Source of the DNA: Vibrio syngnathi
GTDB taxonomy: Bacteria > Pseudomonadota > Gammaproteobacteria > Enterobacterales > Vibrionaceae
NCBI RefSeq assembly: GCF_002119525.1
Contig: NZ_CP017917.1
Location: 1,426,001-1,490,000, forward strand
Reading direction: 5' to 3'
DNA length: 64,000 nt
The position numbers were made by a program, and so were the translations under genes. This document shows, one piece after another, positions 18,010 to 27,046 of the stretch. The notes beneath the pieces were generated by a model. The model was given only the letters and a program-made list of their open reading frames with translations. It made no database searches and was not told the DNA's origin. Position 1 is the stretch's first letter; each line of letters opens with the position of its first letter.

Positions 18010-19101
18010 CTAGCTCGCTAGCGAGTTCTCACTCAGAGCATCGAACAAGTGGAAAGCATCCAAATCCAAGTAAAGCGTCAGATCTTTTACATCGACTTCA
18101 GCCGCTTGGGTTTCAACCATCAACGGTTGACCGCCAATTTCTGTTTTCAGAAGAATGCTTGCGCCCAGTAATTCCTTGTCTTTGATTTTCACAGGGAATG
18201 GCAGCACGCGGTCGTGATCAACTTGCTCGGCACGTAGGTGAATGTCTGTTGGACGAACACCAAAATGCAGAGCTAGGTTCTTAGACGCCAGAGACTTAAA
18301 GCGCTCAGGCAGTGGGATATGAACATCGCCAATTTCAACGAAGTACTCGCCTTCTTTTTCAATCAGTTTTGCTTCCAACATGTTCATTGACGGGTTACCA
18401 ATGAATTGCGCGACAAACTTGTTTGCGGGACGCTGGAACACCTCGGTTGGTGTACCAACTTGAGCGACATAACCGTCTTTCAGGATCACGATACGATCCG
18501 CCAGTGTCATCGCTTCGATCTGATCGTGGGTTACGTAGATCGTGGTGGTTTTAAGTTCACGGTGTAGGTGTTTGATCTCTTCACGCATCACGCCACGAAG
18601 TTTTGCATCGAGGTTAGATAACGGCTCATCAAACAAGAAAACCTTCGGCGTACGAACCATCGCACGGCCCATTGCCACACGCTGACGCTGGCCACCAGAA
18701 AGCTCTTTTGGCTTACGATTCAGTAGTGGATCAAGCTCTAGCATTTTCGCCGCTTTTAGCACTTCTACGTCGATTTCTGCTTTTGGCATGCCCTTCAGTT
18801 TAAGAGCAAAGGCGATGTTCTCGTAAACGGTCATGTGCGGATACAGTGCGTAGCTTTGGAATACCATCGCTAAGTCACGGTCTTTCGCGTCGACTTTATT
18901 CATCAGCTTGCCGCCAACCACGATGTCACCAGAACTGATACTTTCAAGGCCAGCCAGCATGCGTAGCGTTGTCGATTTACCACAGCCAGATGGGCCAAGG
19001 AAAACCACGAACTCACCGTCTTCAACCGTAAAATCAAACTCTTTGACGACTTCAACATCACCGAATGATTTTTTGATGTTCTTAAATTCTACTTTAGCCA
19101 T
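18010..19101 (-). CDS. MalK/UgpC-type sugar ABC transporter ATPase
   Basis: A 363-residue ATPase of the carbohydrate uptake type 1 family. Walker A is GPSGCGKST at residues 36-44, the Q-loop is MVFQSYALYPHMTV, the signature is LSGGQRQR and Walker B ends FDEPLSNLDAKLR. A C-terminal MalK-like regulatory (TOBE/OB) region follows, with FGVRPTDIHL. It drives import through the two permeases encoded upstream. Its ATG shares one base with the GH1 stop (TAATG), so translation is coupled. It is the ATPase for the locus importer. Confidence 0.93.
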   Translation of the reverse strand: MAKVEFKNIKKSFGDVEVVKEFDFTVEDGEFVVFLGPSGCGKSTTLRMLAGLESISSGDIVVGGKLMNKVDAKDRDLAMVFQSYALYPHMTVYENIAFALKLKGMPKAEIDVEVLKAAKMLELDPLLNRKPKELSGGQRQRVAMGRAMVRTPKVFLFDEPLSNLDAKLRGVMREEIKHLHRELKTTTIYVTHDQIEAMTLADRIVILKDGYVAQVGTPTEVFQRPANKFVAQFIGNPSMNMLEAKLIEKEGEYFVEIGDVHIPLPERFKSLASKNLALHFGVRPTDIHLRAEQVDHDRVLPFPVKIKDKELLGASILLKTEIGGQPLMVETQAAEVDVKDLTLYLDLDAFHLFDALSENSLAS

Positions 19102-20450
19102 TATCTGTTCTCCTCAGCGCGCTCTAGCAGCATATTTCGGTACGCAATTGCGCTCTGTTTCAATGTTCTTTCTTGGGTGGTGTAGTCAACATGGACAATG
19201 CCAAAACGCTGGCAGTAGCCGAATGCCCACTCAAAGTTATCCATCAGGCTCCAAGCGAAGTAACCGTCGACTTTCACGCCCGCTTCAACGGCGTTGTGAA
19301 CCGCTTCGATATGACCTTGGAAATAACGAACTCGTTGCTCATCCATCACTTGTCCGTTAACGCGCTCGTCGTTACCTGCAGCACCATTCTCTGTGATGTA
19401 GATAGGTGGCATATTTTCGTAACGAGCATCCAGTCTTACCAATAAGTCGGTTAGACCTTGTGGGTTGATCTCCCAGCCAATGTAAGTGTGTTCAGCTTCA
19501 GTTTGTTTCACCGATTCAATATCGCCGTTCTCATTGAAGCGAGCGACATTGCGTGTGTAGTAGTTGATGCCAATGTAATCGACAGGTGCGCTGATGATGT
19601 CTAAGTCACCTTCAAGGATCATAGGCATGTTCATCGCTTGGCGTTCAACCACCAACTGTGGGTATTCGCCCTTCAATACTGGGTCGATAAACCAGTGGTA
19701 GTTTTCCGCTTCACAGTAGTCGGCTGCACCTTGGTCTTGTGGCGTCAGCGGGTAAGCTGGCGTCGCGTTGAATACCACACCATGCTTAGCATGAGGTGCA
19801 TTCTTGCGAAGGATCGGCATTGCCAAACCGTGTGCCAACATTAGGTGGTGAGATGCTAGGTAACCCTCTTTTTCACCTTTGATACCTGGCGCGTGTTCGC
19901 CCCAACGGTAACCTAGGAATGCAGAAACAAACGGTTCATTGAGCGTGGTGTACACATCGATGTTGTCACCAAAGTATTTGCTCACCACTTCTGCGTATTC
20001 TGCGAATTGATAAGACGTTTCGCGGTTTAACCAGCCACCCTTATCTTCAAGATATTGCGGTAGATCCCAGTGGTACAAAGTCACATACACTTTCATGCCG
20101 CGAGCATGACACTCGTCGATGATCTGACCGTAAAACTCTAGGCCTTGCTGATTCACCACACCGTCTTGCGGCAGGATGCGCGGCCATGCAATAGAGAGAC
20201 GGTAAGCATCAACGCCTAAGCCTTGAATCATCTCGATATCTTGTTTCCATAAGTGGTAGTGGTCACACGCCACATCACCATTGTCGCCGTTATCGACCTT
20301 GCCCGGCGTCTTGCAGAAAGTGTCCCAGATAGAGGGTGTACGACCGCCCTCTTCAACGCCGCCTTCAATTTGGTATGAAGATGTCGCGACACCGAATACA
20401 AATTCCTTACTGCGTAACTTTGAATCACTTGGAAGTTGATATTTATTCAT
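19101..20450 (-). CDS. GH1 beta-glucosidase
   Basis: About 449 residues, the full length of a family GH1 enzyme. The acid/base is E172 in YTTLNEPF and the nucleophile is E354 in IYITENGAA. The N-terminus FVFGVATSSYQIEGG and the WDLPQYLED segment are standard for the (beta/alpha)8 fold. There is no signal peptide; it is expected in the cytoplasm, hydrolysing imported beta-glucosides to glucose. I start at ATG 20450 (MNKYQLPSDSK); the longer reading frame to 20582 runs into the permease gene. It lies 17 bases after the permease stop and overlaps the ATPase start. Confidence 0.94.
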   Translation of the reverse strand: MNKYQLPSDSKLRSKEFVFGVATSSYQIEGGVEEGGRTPSIWDTFCKTPGKVDNGDNGDVACDHYHLWKQDIEMIQGLGVDAYRLSIAWPRILPQDGVVNQQGLEFYGQIIDECHARGMKVYVTLYHWDLPQYLEDKGGWLNRETSYQFAEYAEVVSKYFGDNIDVYTTLNEPFVSAFLGYRWGEHAPGIKGEKEGYLASHHLMLAHGLAMPILRKNAPHAKHGVVFNATPAYPLTPQDQGAADYCEAENYHWFIDPVLKGEYPQLVVERQAMNMPMILEGDLDIISAPVDYIGINYYTRNVARFNENGDIESVKQTEAEHTYIGWEINPQGLTDLLVRLDARYENMPPIYITENGAAGNDERVNGQVMDEQRVRYFQGHIEAVHNAVEAGVKVDGYFAWSLMDNFEWAFGYCQRFGIVHVDYTTQERTLKQSAIAYRNMLLERAEENR

Positions 20451-20467
20451 TGTTATAACCCTTAAAC

Positions 20468-21361
20468 CTAACCTTTGACTGCGCCGGACGTTAAACCACT
20501 GATCATCTGTTTCGATGCGAACAGGTAAGTAATCACGAGCGGTAAAATAGAAATTGTGGTGCCTAGCATTACCGCGCCCCATGGCGTATTCGGAATGCCT
20601 TGAACGCTTCGTAGCGCCTGTGTAATCACGTAATTATCTGGGTTGTTAAGCACCACGAGAGGCTGCATAAACATGTTCCAGAAGAAAACGAACTGAACGA
20701 TAGCCAGTGTTGCTAAGGCAGGCTTCATCAGTGGCAATACCACACTCCAGTACGTTCTGAACTCACCAGCACCATCCAATTTCGCCGCTTCAAGTAGCTC
20801 TTTTGGAATCGATGCAATCACGTGCTGACGCATCAAGAAGATACCAAATGGTGTGGTGGTGAACGGTAGCCATACCGCCATGTGGTTATCCAGCAAGCCT
20901 AAGAATTTCACGATCATGAAGTAAGGGATCAAGCTAAGCACCGGCGGGATCGCCATTGAGCCAACCAGCATGCCGAACAACACGTTCTTACCGCGGAACT
21001 TAAACACAGCAAACGCGTAGCCACCCATGCTACAAAACAGCAGCGAGATGGTGGTGCCTAAGAAAGCCACGTAAATCGAGTTAAACATCGCTTTCCAAAA
21101 CGGCATGATTTCAAGCAATTTGGCGTAGTTAATCGCCAGGCTATCGCCAATCGCAAAGCTAATGCCCGTACCGAAAATTTCAGAACGGTCACGAGTTGAT
21201 AGCAGTGCCGACCATACAAATGGAAAGACTGTAATCAGCGCTGAAACAACCAGTAAGATGCCTAACATGACCATCAAGATCTTAGTCAGAATGAACATGC
21301 TGCGTTCGCTTGGTATCAGTCCACTTAGTGGTGAGGTATTTGTCTTAATTGATGTCGACAT
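20468..21361 (-). CDS. MalG-type sugar ABC permease
   Basis: A 297-residue inner-membrane permease with about six hydrophobic segments and the EAA loop (KELLEAAKLDGAGEFRTYWSVVLPLMKPA) that docks on the ATPase. The N-terminal region, with a long first helix and a periplasmic loop, matches the MalG/LacG/AraQ class. It forms a heterodimer with the next-upstream permease. Its ATG is 1 base beyond the stop of that gene, and the GH1 gene follows after 17 bases, so it sits inside a tight operon. Confidence 0.93.
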   Translation of the reverse strand: MSTSIKTNTSPLSGLIPSERSMFILTKILMVMLGILLVVSALITVFPFVWSALLSTRDRSEIFGTGISFAIGDSLAINYAKLLEIMPFWKAMFNSIYVAFLGTTISLLFCSMGGYAFAVFKFRGKNVLFGMLVGSMAIPPVLSLIPYFMIVKFLGLLDNHMAVWLPFTTTPFGIFLMRQHVIASIPKELLEAAKLDGAGEFRTYWSVVLPLMKPALATLAIVQFVFFWNMFMQPLVVLNNPDNYVITQALRSVQGIPNTPWGAVMLGTTISILPLVITYLFASKQMISGLTSGAVKG

Positions 21362-21362
21362 C

Positions 21363-22349
21363 TTAATGTTCCCCTAAGCCTTTCTTACCGAAGAGTAAAA
21401 ATTGAACCAATGTACAAGTCGCGATGAGTGCAAACAGTAACCACGAGATAGCAGATGCTGTGCCCATTTCTAGCCATTCCCAACCCACTTTGTAGAGGTA
21501 CATCGAGATAGTTAAACCAGATTGGCCAGTACCACCTGTACCACGTGTTAGTACGAACGGTTCTTCAAACATTTGCAGGTTACCGATGATGGTCATCGTG
21601 ATAGCAAAGAAGATGAATGGACGAATCATTGGTAGTGAAATATTCCAGAAGCGGCGGAAGGCATTGGCACCATCCATACGTGCAGCTTCTAAGATGTCTT
21701 TAGGAATCGTCATTAAACCCGTGGTGTAAAGGACGATGTTAAAACCGGTGTATTTCCAGAAAACCATGATTGCGATAGACGGCTTCACCATAGTGGCATC
21801 GTCTAACCAACGGATTGGTTGGAAATCGTTAACCCAAGCGAATGCCCAACCAAACAGCGTGCTATCGGCCAGAGCCATCAGCGTTTGGTTAATAATTCCT
21901 GAGTTAGGAGAGTACATATTGAAGAAAATCAGTGACGCTGCGACCGTTGATGTGATGAACGGTAGAAAGTACGCTGATGTTAGCCAGTGACGCATACGGT
22001 CACCCATTGAAACCAACATGTAAGCCACTGGAATAGCGACTAAGTGCTGAGCCACGCCTGAAGTAATCGCTAGCCAAAGCGTGTTCTTCAATGAACGCCA
22101 TAGCCATGGGTCCGTTAAAGCAATGTGATAGTTCTCAAAACCAACGAACTCCATCGCATCCATGCCTCTTACCGGGTTCCACTCGTGGAACGACAGGTAA
22201 ACAGAGAACAACAGCGGGAAGATCCCAAATACAGAAAAAATGATCAGAAACGGCAGAAGAAATCCATACGGTGTAAGCGCTTTCAAATTTAGACGAGAAA
22301 AAAGGCTTTTGTCCGCAGGTTCTATCGTTGTGCTCGCTGTATGATTCAT
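21363..22349 (-). CDS. MalF-type sugar ABC permease
   Basis: A 328-residue inner-membrane permease with six predicted segments and the EAA loop (KDILEAARMDGANAFRRFWNISLPMIRP). The phrase LSFHEWNPVRGMDAMEFVGFENY in the first periplasmic loop is typical of the LacF/UgpA class, which receive sugar from a binding protein. It partners the MalG-type permease directly downstream. It lies 66 bases after the binding-protein gene in the same operon. Confidence 0.93.
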   Translation of the reverse strand: MNHTASTTIEPADKSLFSRLNLKALTPYGFLLPFLIIFSVFGIFPLLFSVYLSFHEWNPVRGMDAMEFVGFENYHIALTDPWLWRSLKNTLWLAITSGVAQHLVAIPVAYMLVSMGDRMRHWLTSAYFLPFITSTVAASLIFFNMYSPNSGIINQTLMALADSTLFGWAFAWVNDFQPIRWLDDATMVKPSIAIMVFWKYTGFNIVLYTTGLMTIPKDILEAARMDGANAFRRFWNISLPMIRPFIFFAITMTIIGNLQMFEEPFVLTRGTGGTGQSGLTISMYLYKVGWEWLEMGTASAISWLLFALIATCTLVQFLLFGKKGLGEH

Positions 22350-22415
22350 AGTAACGACCTCTTAAAAAGGAAGCGCGTTATCCACGCTTCCTCACTTACT
22401 TAAAGTAAAAACAAA

Positions 22416-23663
22416 TTAAAGATTACGCGTGCGACGCTTGATTAGACGCTCTGCCTCTTTAAGCGCAGTCTTGATGTCTTTGCCTTCATCAAGTACTTCC
22501 ATCAATGCGTTCTCTAAGATAATAGAACGTGCAACGTGGTCGCCTTGTGCTGGAGATACTGGTTTGATGTTCTGTGCCACTTCAGCAAACAGTAGACGAG
22601 CTTTTTGCCCACCTAGGAATTCCATCTCTTCTTGGAAAAGCTCATCGTCATACGTGGTGATGTTCGCTGGGAAAGCAGCAATCGTTTCGAAGTGTTTAAG
22701 CTGTACTTCACGATCCGTCGTCATGTATTCAATCAACGCCCAAGCTTCATCTGGGCTTTCTGATTGAGTTGGGATAGATAGGAATGAACCGCCCCAGCTG
22801 CCGTAGATACCATCAGGTAGGTTTTCTACTGCCCACTTACCTTTAGTTTCAGGAGCAATCCAGTTGTTTAGGTGACCAAGAAGCCAAGCGCCAGAAAGTT
22901 GAGTTGCAAATGTGCCGTTGCGGAAGCCTTCGTACCATTCGTTAGACCAAGCCAGAATGCGGCCGTCTAAGCCTTTGTCGCGAATCTCTTTTGCTACTTC
23001 AAAAGCGTGAACAAAACGCTCAGATGTCACGACTGGGTTGCCATCTTTATCAAAGTACAGACCTTCACCTTCAGGAACCGTCGTGAAGATAATCGCTTGT
23101 GCCACGTCGGCTGCCGAAGCGATAAGTTGTACGTTTTGCTCTTTCAGTTTTTCACCAGCAGCGATGTATGAGTCCCAATCTTTGATTGCGTCTTCTACAT
23201 TAATGCCTGCTTTTTCGAACACGTCAGTGCGGTAGTACATAACGCCAGGACCTAGGTCGACAGGGATGCCGTACATGTCGCCATCAGCGCCTTTGCCCTG
23301 TGCCCATGCGTAAGGTGCGAATCGTTCTTCGTACTTATCTGCACCGTAGTTTTCAGACAAGTTAACTAGGCCACCAGAACCCACGAATGGACCAATTTTC
23401 TCAACGTCCACAACAATCACATCACCCGCACCAGAACCCGTAGCAAGGTTCGTTGTCAGTTTCGTGTGGTGGTCACCGTGGTTGTTCATAAGGTAATCAA
23501 CTTTGATCCCCGTTTCCTTTTCGAAATCAGGCAGCAATACCTTTAGGCTGCTATCAAAATCAGGGAAACCGTCAAAACGAATTTCTTTGTCAGCGGCATT
23601 CACAGCTGTTGTACCTAATCCTAAAGCAACCGCGCATGAAAGCGCTAAGGTCTTAAATTTCAT
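22416..23663 (-). CDS. extracellular sugar-binding protein of the ABC importer
   Basis: A 415-residue periplasmic binding protein. The signal peptide MKFKTLALSCAVALGLG ends at AVNA with cleavage before ADKEIRF. The mature part has the family 1 sugar-binding layout (GIKVDYLMNNHGDHHTKL, YGIPVDLGPGVMYYRTDVFEKAG, and WGGSFLSIPTQSESPDEAWALIEYMTT). It would deliver beta-linked oligosaccharides to the permeases; the specific ligand is inferred from GH1, GH94 and GH116 neighbours. The ATG follows AAGGA. It is 18 bases after the LacI gene, with which it is probably co-transcribed. Confidence 0.92.
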   Translation of the reverse strand: MKFKTLALSCAVALGLGTTAVNAADKEIRFDGFPDFDSSLKVLLPDFEKETGIKVDYLMNNHGDHHTKLTTNLATGSGAGDVIVVDVEKIGPFVGSGGLVNLSENYGADKYEERFAPYAWAQGKGADGDMYGIPVDLGPGVMYYRTDVFEKAGINVEDAIKDWDSYIAAGEKLKEQNVQLIASAADVAQAIIFTTVPEGEGLYFDKDGNPVVTSERFVHAFEVAKEIRDKGLDGRILAWSNEWYEGFRNGTFATQLSGAWLLGHLNNWIAPETKGKWAVENLPDGIYGSWGGSFLSIPTQSESPDEAWALIEYMTTDREVQLKHFETIAAFPANITTYDDELFQEEMEFLGGQKARLLFAEVAQNIKPVSPAQGDHVARSIILENALMEVLDEGKDIKTALKEAERLIKRRTRNL

Positions 23664-23681
23664 GTTCTATCCTTAATGTTT

Positions 23682-24689
23682 TTATAGGGTAACTGGTAAA
23701 TCCAATACCGAGTTTCTAGTGACCAACGTCGGCAGCAATTTAAAGTTCACGTCATGTTTTATTTTTTTTAGCTTTTGTAGAGTGAGCTGCACTGCTTCAA
23801 TGCTCATCTCTTCAATGGGGAAGTTAATGGTGGTCAAACTAGGGGTCAGATAGCGCGCGAAGATGGTGTTATCGAAGCCCACCAGTGATACATCTTTAGG
23901 AACAGACAGTCCCTCTTGATGCAACACCTCGAAGGCGCCAAATGCCATGTGATCGTTTGAAGCAAATACGGCCGTGAACCGACACTTACGATTAATCAGC
24001 TTCTTCATAGCACTGATGCCCGTCTCTTCAGTAAAGCCCGCTTCCGAGACTAATGCTTCATCGTATGGCACACCCGCTTCTTCCAAAGCCTTTCGATAAC
24101 CTTGCAAACGCCCCCTAGCATCTGCTTTATCTAAAGGCCCGGTAATACACGCGATATCCGTATGTCCCTTTTGCAAAAGATATTGAGTAGCGAGTAGCCC
24201 CCCGACTTCGTTATCAATATCTATGCAACTCATCGCCATTTCTGGGATGAAGCGGTTAATCAAAACCACAGGGGTCCCCTGTTCTTCCAATTCAATTAAA
24301 TAATCATCACTGAGCAGTTGAGTATGAAGAATCAAAGCATCAACTCGACGCCCCAATAAAAACTCCACAGACTCACGTTGCCCTTGCTCAGTGTTAGAAC
24401 CCGCCGTGACAACAGCGTGGTAACCAAAGCGGCGTAGGTTTTCTTCTATGCAATGCAAAATGCCTGAATAGAACGAACCGCCAAGTTCTGGAACAACAAC
24501 ACCAACACTACCTGTACGACTTGAAGCCAAGGCTTGAGCGATGGAGTTCGGACGATACCCCAACTCTTTGATCGCTTTTTCAACCTTTAGCTTCTTGTCA
24601 TGACTGACTCTACTGGTGCCATTAATGACTCTAGACACTGTCGCCTGAGACACACCTGCATGTTCTGATACGTGTTTAATTGTCGCCAC
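23682..24689 (-). CDS. LacI-family regulator of the ABC/GH1/GH94 operon
   Basis: A 335-residue LacI/GalR regulator with N-terminal helix-turn-helix TIKHVSEHAGVSQATVSRVINGTSRVS and a C-terminal sugar-binding core ending SLVGFDNTIFARYLTPSLTTINFP. The start is a GTG at 24689 with GAGG about 5 bases upstream. It is the first gene of the leftward operon LacI, binding protein, two permeases, GH1, ATPase, GH94. A LacI-type palindrome lies 24-39 bases before its start, suggesting self-repression and repression of the whole operon. Related sites occur before the porin gene. Confidence 0.92.
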   Translation of the reverse strand: MATIKHVSEHAGVSQATVSRVINGTSRVSHDKKLKVEKAIKELGYRPNSIAQALASSRTGSVGVVVPELGGSFYSGILHCIEENLRRFGYHAVVTAGSNTEQGQRESVEFLLGRRVDALILHTQLLSDDYLIELEEQGTPVVLINRFIPEMAMSCIDIDNEVGGLLATQYLLQKGHTDIACITGPLDKADARGRLQGYRKALEEAGVPYDEALVSEAGFTEETGISAMKKLINRKCRFTAVFASNDHMAFGAFEVLHQEGLSVPKDVSLVGFDNTIFARYLTPSLTTINFPIEEMSIEAVQLTLQKLKKIKHDVNFKLLPTLVTRNSVLDLPVTL

Positions 24690-24712
24690 TCGAACCTCGA
24701 TACTTCATTAGC

Positions 24713-24728
24713 TTGTAACCGCTTACAA
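24713..24728. promoter_or_regulatory. LacI-type operator before the ABC operon
   Basis: TTGTAACCGCTTACAA is a near-perfect palindrome (14 of 16 positions symmetric) with the central CG typical of LacI-family operators, just upstream of the LacI gene start. Confidence 0.7.
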
Positions 24729-24812
24729 AACGATTATTAAAGAAAGGCGTCTTGGTTGAAGTGAGTGTCATCACACTAAAGTTGGAGGTAAAAAGGCCAG
24801 TTGTGGAAATCA

Positions 24813-24826
24813 TGAAAGCGCTTACA
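24813..24826. promoter_or_regulatory. second LacI-type operator
   Basis: TGAAAGCGCTTACA has a central CG and near dyad symmetry. It lies about 125 bases before the LacI start. ATGAAAGCG recurs before the porin gene (26726-26734). Confidence 0.6.
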
Positions 24827-24840
24827 GATTCGCTTCACGC

Positions 24841-24857
24841 CATGAAACTGTTTCATG
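24841..24857. promoter_or_regulatory. 17-bp perfect palindrome
   Basis: CATGAAACTGTTTCATG is a perfect dyad around a central T. Its left part with two more bases, GCCATGAAACT, recurs at 26778-26788 before the porin gene. It is a candidate operator for a locus regulator. Confidence 0.5.
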
Positions 24858-25135
24858 GGAGCATGACCCTATAGTTAGTCAGTTTTGTTAAAAGTTATAG
24901 TTCAGTGAAGGGGTTTCAACATAACTATCGGCGTATCCAATACAATTGACGTCTAGTATTCCTCCTATCTAGCCTATTGATATGCAAGGGCTACGATGCG
25001 ACTTAGCCATTACAATTAACAAGGGTAAATCAACGTGTGTGAGATAAATTTAAATAATATGAAACGGGGTATTGAAGACGGTATGGAGAATAAGTGAAGA
25101 GGTAATACCAAATGATAGAACAGGTCTTCAAGACG
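24858..25135. other. intergenic between porin terminator and operon promoter
   Basis: No supported ORF, repeat or hairpin was found. This stretch, together with 24690-24857, separates the 5' end of the ABC operon from the 3' end of the porin gene. Confidence 0.4.
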
Positions 25136-25160
25136 AAAAAAGGGCACATAAAATGTGCCC
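25136..25160 (-). terminator. intrinsic terminator for the porin gene
   Basis: On the minus strand GGGCACAT and ATGTGCCC pair around TTT and are followed by TTTTTTC. It lies about 165 bases after the porin stop. Confidence 0.85.
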
Positions 25161-25274
25161 AAGAATGGAGTTAATTGAAACGTGCCCTAATCAACCTGCC
25201 TTTAGGGCTAAAATAGACAGTATTACGTGCTCTTAATAAGCATAGATATTTGAAAGCATGGCTATTTCAACATG

Positions 25275-25307
25275 AACGCTTTGAAAATATGCCTAATTCA
25301 AAGCGTT
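25275..25307. other. stem-loop just after the porin stop
   Basis: AACGCTTTGA and TCAAAGCGTT are perfect complements around a 13-base loop, 20 bases beyond the porin stop. No T run follows. It may protect the porin mRNA 3' end. Confidence 0.45.
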
Positions 25308-25325
25308 GCTCTTTCTATCAGTTGA

Positions 25326-26672
25326 TTACCACCATGCTTCAAACATTGCTCCGAATGACAGGGTATCTACGTTACCATTGTCTTTTGTTTTTGGAGCGCC
25401 TTTAGTCTCTACATCACCCACGGTTGTGTAGAAGCGAAGCATTGGACGGCTCCAAGGTAAGCCACCTAGAGAAACGTTTTGAGAAAGTGTTACTTTCCAC
25501 GCGTTCTCTTCACCGTCGTCATCGTAGTCAACCATGCCGTAGCCCGCTTCTAACCAAGTAGAATGAACATCATTCCATTGATATTGTGGACGAACGATAC
25601 CCGCGTATTCGGTGTTGTCGCGAGTTAAGTCTGCACCAGAGTTGTCTTTGTACGACACTAGGTAATCAATGATGAATTTATCCGATGCTGCGTAGTTACC
25701 TTCAATACTTGCGTAGAAAGTTTTATAGTCGCCTTTCAACTCAAATACCGATGAATCTGCACCGTCACCATATTTCACTATTAATCGATTGGAATCGCCT
25801 AAGCCTAACGTCGCACCCACTAAGTAAGCCGTTTCATCACTGACTTTAGTACCAGGTGTTACCACTTTTTTTGTTAAACCTGTATCTTGATCGATTACGT
25901 ACTCAGTAGAGCTTGCTGTATCCGCTTCATCAGAAGCAAAACCGTAGTTCGCGTAGAAATCTAGGTTACCAATACCAGCGTCAATACTGTGTAGCTTCGC
26001 TGTCACCGCGTATCGACCATTGTCATTTACGAGGCCGCCTTTCACTTGACCGACAAAGCCCATGTCTAGCTTAGCGCCACCGAAATCTAGGTTGTTAAAG
26101 CCTGCGCCTTGACCATCGTGTGTCATCCAGAAGTAATCATTCAAACCTTGTTGCGGACGTTGATGGAAGTCGCGACCAGCCCACATGTAAAGTTCTGGTT
26201 GGCTTTCAAATACGTTAGTTACACCAGCGTACATTTTTTTCATACTTAAGCCGCCGTCGTCAGCCCAAGCGTCTGCCTCCCAGTGGTCTGCCATGAATAC
26301 AACGTCCCAAATCGCACCATTGTCAGCTTCGAAAAGTTTAGCTAGCTGAACCTCACCACCATTGGCTTCGTTACCTAAACGACCGACAGAACGACCTGTT
26401 GTACCTATGTCTACGTAACGTTCATCACCGCTCTTGTAGTGAGCGCCGTAACGAGCATAACCAGAGAAGACAATGCCTTCTGGCACCTTAGTTTCTGCAG
26501 TTAAAACCGCGGGTTGTTGATCGTTAACATAATCAATATCAACAACCTTAGATTCTAACTCTTGGATTCGTTTTTCTAGTGCTTCGATATTAGTATCAGC
26601 AGCAAAAGAAGAGAGTGAAGCAAGCGAAGCCGCCACTGCGACCGTTATTGGCAAAAGCTTAAATTTTTGCAT
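25326..26672 (-). CDS. LamB/ScrY/BglH-like carbohydrate porin
   Basis: A 448-residue outer-membrane porin. It has a signal peptide (KLLPITVAVAASLASLSSFA), a short coiled coil (NIEALEKRIQELESKV) as in ScrY/BglH, then a LamB-type barrel with FSGYARYGAHYKSG, the segment MWAGRDFHQRPQQ and a final aromatic residue (FEAWW) for barrel insertion. It would let oligosaccharides cross the outer membrane for the binding protein of the neighbouring operon. It is transcribed alone, leftward. Upstream are a LacI-type palindrome and two short elements shared with the ABC operon promoter, suggesting joint control. Confidence 0.88.
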   Translation of the reverse strand: MQKFKLLPITVAVAASLASLSSFAADTNIEALEKRIQELESKVVDIDYVNDQQPAVLTAETKVPEGIVFSGYARYGAHYKSGDERYVDIGTTGRSVGRLGNEANGGEVQLAKLFEADNGAIWDVVFMADHWEADAWADDGGLSMKKMYAGVTNVFESQPELYMWAGRDFHQRPQQGLNDYFWMTHDGQGAGFNNLDFGGAKLDMGFVGQVKGGLVNDNGRYAVTAKLHSIDAGIGNLDFYANYGFASDEADTASSTEYVIDQDTGLTKKVVTPGTKVSDETAYLVGATLGLGDSNRLIVKYGDGADSSVFELKGDYKTFYASIEGNYAASDKFIIDYLVSYKDNSGADLTRDNTEYAGIVRPQYQWNDVHSTWLEAGYGMVDYDDDGEENAWKVTLSQNVSLGGLPWSRPMLRFYTTVGDVETKGAPKTKDNGNVDTLSFGAMFEAWW

Positions 26673-26725
26673 TGTATTTCCCTATTATTTTTTTGAGTTT
26701 TCATCGGACAGGGAAATATTAAGCA

Positions 26726-26788
26726 ATGAAAGCGTTGAAAAGTTAGTTGCTGTTCACACTGATAAATCAGCCCAAATGCCATGAAACT
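26726..26788. promoter_or_regulatory. elements shared with the ABC operon promoter
   Basis: ATGAAAGCG at 26726 and GCCATGAAACT at 26778 match 24812 and 24839 upstream of the LacI/ABC operon, in the same order and orientation but at different spacing. Confidence 0.45.
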
Positions 26789-26863
26789 TTTAGAGTTATC
26801 ACCAGATATGGTTATCTATTTACAATCAGATAGATAGACGTAGAAATTCGTAATAATACAGCT

Positions 26864-26877
26864 TGAAATCGCTTTCA
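26864..26877. promoter_or_regulatory. LacI-type operator upstream of the porin gene
   Basis: TGAAATCGCTTTCA is symmetric as TGAAA-N-CG-N-TTTCA, with the central CG of LacI-family sites. It lies about 190 bases before the porin start. The rest of the gap 26789-26967 shows nothing else clear. Confidence 0.55.
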
Positions 26878-26967
26878 TTTCATCAGTAATGGTGGCGGCT
26901 ATCACGGAAAAGGGTGTGGTGAAATTAGGGAAATATGGTGCAGTTATGATTGGTTTTCACAAATATG

Positions 26968-27005
26968 AAAAACCTCAAAATCTAAGGTAGATTTTGAGGT
27001 CTTTT
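26968..27005 (-). terminator. intrinsic terminator after prolyl oligopeptidase
   Basis: On the minus strand ACCTCAAAATCTA and its complement TAGATTTTGAGGT form a 13-bp stem around a 3-base loop, followed by TTTTTC. It lies about 45 bases after the peptidase stop. Confidence 0.9.
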
Positions 27006-27046
27006 AGTCTGAGTCAAATACCTAATTATCTAAAATCAAGTATTGG

